Shown: positions 61,196-64,000 of the stretch, piece after piece
Layout of the letters: each line of letters starts with the position of its first letter
Position numbering within the stretch: the first letter of the stretch is position 1
DNA from: Aphrocallistes beatrix
Taxonomy: Eukaryota; Porifera; Hexactinellida; Sceptrulophora; Aphrocallistidae
Direction: 5' to 3'
Assembly (NCBI GenBank): GCA_963281255.1
Contig: OY725506.1
Coordinates: 1,159,001 to 1,223,000, forward strand
Length of the DNA stretch: 64,000 nt
The notes under the pieces: model-generated
The model's input: the letters and a program-made list of their open reading frames with translations, nothing else
The model's database searches: none
What the model was told of the DNA's origin: nothing
Translations under genes and position numbers: made by a program

Positions 61196-62854
61196 ATGTC
61201 AGCAGAGGACTCAGATACCTCGGAGTCTCCTCAATCTCCCTCCTCCCTATCCCATGTATCCTCTATTTTCCATTCCCACCTCTCCCAACCTGAATCGTTC
61301 CTCTCTCCCTCTCCCTCCACATACACCCACTGTGTCACTGCACTCCGCACCCTGCACAATCTAGCTCTCTCCCTGCACCCCACCCCCCACACCCTGTCAC
61401 ACCTCTACACAGAGGGGTTTGATCAGGAGCAGATATGGCAACAGCTGGAGCTGTGGAATGCGGGCGTCTGTAACAACTTACAGAATGATATTGAACAGCT
61501 GTTGACAGCTGACATAAAACTCTCCGAATCCCTTCAACTAGAAAACACGGCTAATGGAGACGTATCTGAGAGTAGTGAGGGAGACAAGGAGTTAGAATCA
61601 GATGAAGAGAGCGGGGGAGAAGCTAAGAACTTGGGTGTAGCTAACTCAGACTCAAATCGGTTCTTCAATCCTGAGCTGATGGAGAAGTTCTTAGTTAGCG
61701 AGGAGAAGAAGTTCTATCAGGAGGATAGGCCTGCTGAGTCGAGTGAGGGGGACACCCCCGACCTGTCTGAAGGGGAGGAAGCTGTCGCAGCTGACATGAA
61801 GTATGAGGACTATTTCGTAGATGAAGAGAAAGGAGCTGCGAGCGATAAGAAGTCGAGTTACACACAGCTGAAGGAGAAACTGCAGACTCGCATTCAGCTG
61901 CTGGAGGAGGATAACGTGGCGCAGAAGGACTGGAAACTGGGGGGTGAAGTGCGGTCCAAATCTCGGCCTGAGAACAGCCTGCTAGAGGAGTACATGGAGC
62001 ACCAGTCGCACCCCCCAGCACCCCTCATCACCAACGAGACCACCGAGTCGCTGGAGGAAATGATCAGACGGAGAGTGAGGGACGAGTTGTGGGATGACCC
62101 GGTGCGCCGAGAGAAACCGTCGGAGAAGAGCTACAACCGGCAGACAGGGGCCCGGCGCTCTGACAGGGAGCAAGTGGAGGGGGAGGCCAGGAAGGGGCTG
62201 GCAGAAGTGTACGAGGAGGAGTACCAGCGACGGGCGGACCCTGGGGCTGCTGTCCAGAGGGGAGAGGAGAAAGGAATGGAGGAAGAGATCAAGAAAATGA
62301 TGAAGGATCTGTTCTCTAAACTGGACGCTCTCTCCAATTTCAGATACACGCCGAGTCCGTACAAGCATGAACCTATCGTGATAACCAACACACCAGCTGT
62401 CAGCGTGGAGGAGGTGTTGCCTTCCGCGATGAGTGAAGCGATGCGAATGGCGCCAGAAGAGATAGTGCCGCCTTCCAGACACGCACCTGCCTCGGAGATA
62501 GAGCGGACCAAGGAGGACAAGAAGCGGTCTAGGCGTCAGAAGAAACGCGCCCTGTCTCGTAGCATGGTGCTGCGAGCTCAGAAGCTAGTCAACCGCAGCA
62601 ATCCCGGCCTAGGGAATACGTACAGCAAGCGCAAGCTGATGGATGCACTGAGAGATGCGAAGCAGATGCAGGGACAGAGAGATAAACTGCTGAGCGATGA
62701 GAAGGGGAAGGGGGGCAAGAGCTTCAGGAGCTCCAAGGCCTTCTTCGCTCAGTTAGAAAGCCAGGCCAAGAGTGCAGGGAAGAGTGATAAATCAGATAAG
62801 AGGGATAGGAGGAAGAAGGAATTGATGAGAATGCATAGTTTAAAGTTTTCATGA
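61196..62854 (+). CDS. MPHOSPH10: U3 snoRNP protein MPP10
   Basis: Single-exon, 552 aa (human 681), start MSAEDSDTSESPQSPSS. An acidic middle (SDEESGGEAKN, SEGDTPDLSEGEE) is followed by the conserved C-terminal half: SLEEMIRRRVRDELWDDP, KLDALSNFRYTPSP, PAVSVEEVLPSAMSEAMRMAPEEI, KEDKKRSRRQKKRALSRS and KGGKSFRSSKAFFAQLESQ. MPP10 forms a complex with IMP3 and IMP4 in the SSU processome and is needed for 18S rRNA processing in the nucleolus. The N-terminal extension is shorter than in vertebrates. Confidence 0.93.
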   Translation: MSAEDSDTSESPQSPSSLSHVSSIFHSHLSQPESFLSPSPSTYTHCVTALRTLHNLALSLHPTPHTLSHLYTEGFDQEQIWQQLELWNAGVCNNLQNDIEQLLTADIKLSESLQLENTANGDVSESSEGDKELESDEESGGEAKNLGVANSDSNRFFNPELMEKFLVSEEKKFYQEDRPAESSEGDTPDLSEGEEAVAADMKYEDYFVDEEKGAASDKKSSYTQLKEKLQTRIQLLEEDNVAQKDWKLGGEVRSKSRPENSLLEEYMEHQSHPPAPLITNETTESLEEMIRRRVRDELWDDPVRREKPSEKSYNRQTGARRSDREQVEGEARKGLAEVYEEEYQRRADPGAAVQRGEEKGMEEEIKKMMKDLFSKLDALSNFRYTPSPYKHEPIVITNTPAVSVEEVLPSAMSEAMRMAPEEIVPPSRHAPASEIERTKEDKKRSRRQKKRALSRSMVLRAQKLVNRSNPGLGNTYSKRKLMDALRDAKQMQGQRDKLLSDEKGKGGKSFRSSKAFFAQLESQAKSAGKSDKSDKRDRRKKELMRMHSLKFS

Positions 62855-63657
62855 TCGTTAATGTTTTCTGTTTTGTTATCAGCGAATAGTAATTAAATCT
62901 TTTCAGCCTCCAATGTTATTCTACAATTTCTACTCACGTAAGCACGGTTTCTGAACATTTCTAACATTTAAATACGTAGTTTTTGAAAGTTAATTAATCA
63001 ACTCAGTATTGGTATTGAAACAGTGTACACTAGATATTGGATATAGTGATAATGCCGGGGCAGGGAATTTTGGCCTAATTATCACTATATCCACTACTGT
63101 CTATCCAATATCTACTGTTCAACGTTTGTATTCCTAGTGTCAATTTTCAATAGACATATAGGTTTTTTAAAATTGTATTGCCTTATTGAAATCATTTGTG
63201 ACCATTAAGAACTGGTACACAGAGGTTTAGTGGTCTGATGTGATCAGTGAAGTGGTATTAATTGAGTCTACTCTATCCTGACTTCGCGGATAACTCAGTA
63301 ATTAATTGTTTTCTCATCTCTGCTCTAACGCGATTAATCAATATACTTGGCACAGTTTGATCAATTAGATTTTATTGTATCTTGCAGCAACTACAAATAT
63401 ACACTTCTTCCCTCAGATCAGAGAATGGGTGAGATAGATCTTCAGTTCAATGTTATGCTGCATTCGTATTACAATTGTATCGTAATTGAATGATTAAAGT
63501 AAGATTGGGGCGGTTTTGGCAATCCGGCTGCTCCACTCTTTGCTAGTTTGTAACTTGTATCCATGGTTGATTAAGATTCAGTGAGAATTATCTGTGGCAT
63601 CTATCCACATGCAATCCTATTCTGCATTGCTATCATGAGCGTAGACCTGGAGTGGGG
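62855..63657. other. Intergenic with one MITE
   Basis: About 800 bp between MPHOSPH10 and NUP205, both plus strand. Contains the MITE at 63028-63117 and AT-rich DNA that should hold the NUP205 promoter. Confidence 0.55.
63028..63117. mobile_element. MITE, CAGTAGATATTGGATATAGT family, copy 2
   Basis: 90 bp starting CACTAGATATTGGATATAGT and ending CCAATATCTACTG. Shares the ends and the GGGGCAGGGAATTTT interior with 46770-46941. TA precedes it at 63026-63027. Confidence 0.7.
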
Positions 63658-64000
63658 ATGGGTAGGGCCCTTGGGGGTTTGGGCTATGGCTCATGGCAAA
63701 TTATTGGCCATGACCCTACCACCCTGTCGGTACCTATGCCTTTGTCTATTTGTCATGATTAAACTTTGATTATTGCATTTTCATTCCAACTTGAAACATG
63801 TTGCACCTCAGATATATGTGAGTATTTATTTTTAGATTTCACCAACGCATTCTGGTCTCCTTTCAAGGAGCTCCTCTCCACCGTGGAGTACACCATCTAC
63901 CACAAGCGAGTGGATCTGGTGCACGAGTACCAGAACTTGCTGAAGCAGCACAAGACTAATTTCACCAGACTCTTGAAGTTTCCTGTAAGTTAGACCGCGA
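63658..64000 (+). CDS. NUP205: Nucleoporin NUP205, 5' end (partial)
   Basis: Exon 1 contributes only ATGG (63658-63661) before a GTAGGG donor. Exon 2 is 63836-63984 (acceptor TTTTTAG, donor GTAAGT). The join in phase 1 gives MDFTNAFWSPFKELLSTVEY and on, continuing HKRVDLVHEYQNLLKQHKTNFTRLLKFP. This matches the NUP205 N-terminus (LWGPYKD..., KKHKPDFISLFKNP). NUP205 is a large alpha-solenoid scaffold of the nuclear pore inner ring. The rest lies beyond the right edge. The assignment rests on 50 residues and the tiny first exon is a model. Confidence 0.7.

Overview
The window is nuclear DNA of a compact-genome animal. It holds about 20 protein-coding genes in 64 kb. Introns are mostly short (the smallest is 63 bp, in the ribosomal gene), and many genes are single-exon. 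The DNA between genes is AT-rich and full of short transposon derivatives with TA, TTAA or 8-bp target-site duplications. The gene set is animal-like: CYFIP of the WAVE complex, AMMECR1, TRAF-like and AIG1/VLIG-like GTPases, stomatin, ABCC transporter, SECIS-dependent selenoprotein, NUP205. The species cannot be named from sequence alone. A marine invertebrate, possibly a sponge, is a guess.

Layout. 0-15 kb: the start of a gene running off the left edge, a 10-finger C2H2 protein, a selenoprotein with two in-frame TGA codons (U-x-x-U) followed by a SECIS, RPL27A, stomatin, two Rab6 paralogues flanking a TRAF-like gene, then a palindrome/satellite-rich block. 16-30 kb: a neighbourhood of immune-type GTPases (an AIG1-like GTPase with a Cys-rich tail, a paralogue without the GTPase domain, a 5-kb single-exon VLIG-like GTPase), interrupted by a cryptochrome/photolyase gene. 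30.5-38.2 kb: a seven-exon CYFIP gene whose largest intron holds a separate coiled-coil gene. 40-48 kb: TSPO-like, TRMT61A, ABCC transporter, AMMECR1. 48.6-61.1 kb: a duplicated three-gene cassette (orphan seven-TM protein, small PPxY membrane protein, SLC18B1-like MFS transporter) lying as a mirror image. The broken MFS pieces show that this began as a direct tandem duplication and was then inverted. 61.2-64 kb: MPHOSPH10 and the 5' end of NUP205.

How the genes work together. Most are unrelated housekeeping neighbours (ribosome, rRNA processing, tRNA m1A58, nuclear pore, Golgi Rab, actin regulation). Two clusters have internal logic: the 10-30 kb stretch with TRAF-like and immune GTPase genes, and the duplicated membrane-protein cassette. 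The strongest single observation is the UxxU selenoprotein L with a foldable SECIS. Standard gene finders would truncate it at the first TGA.
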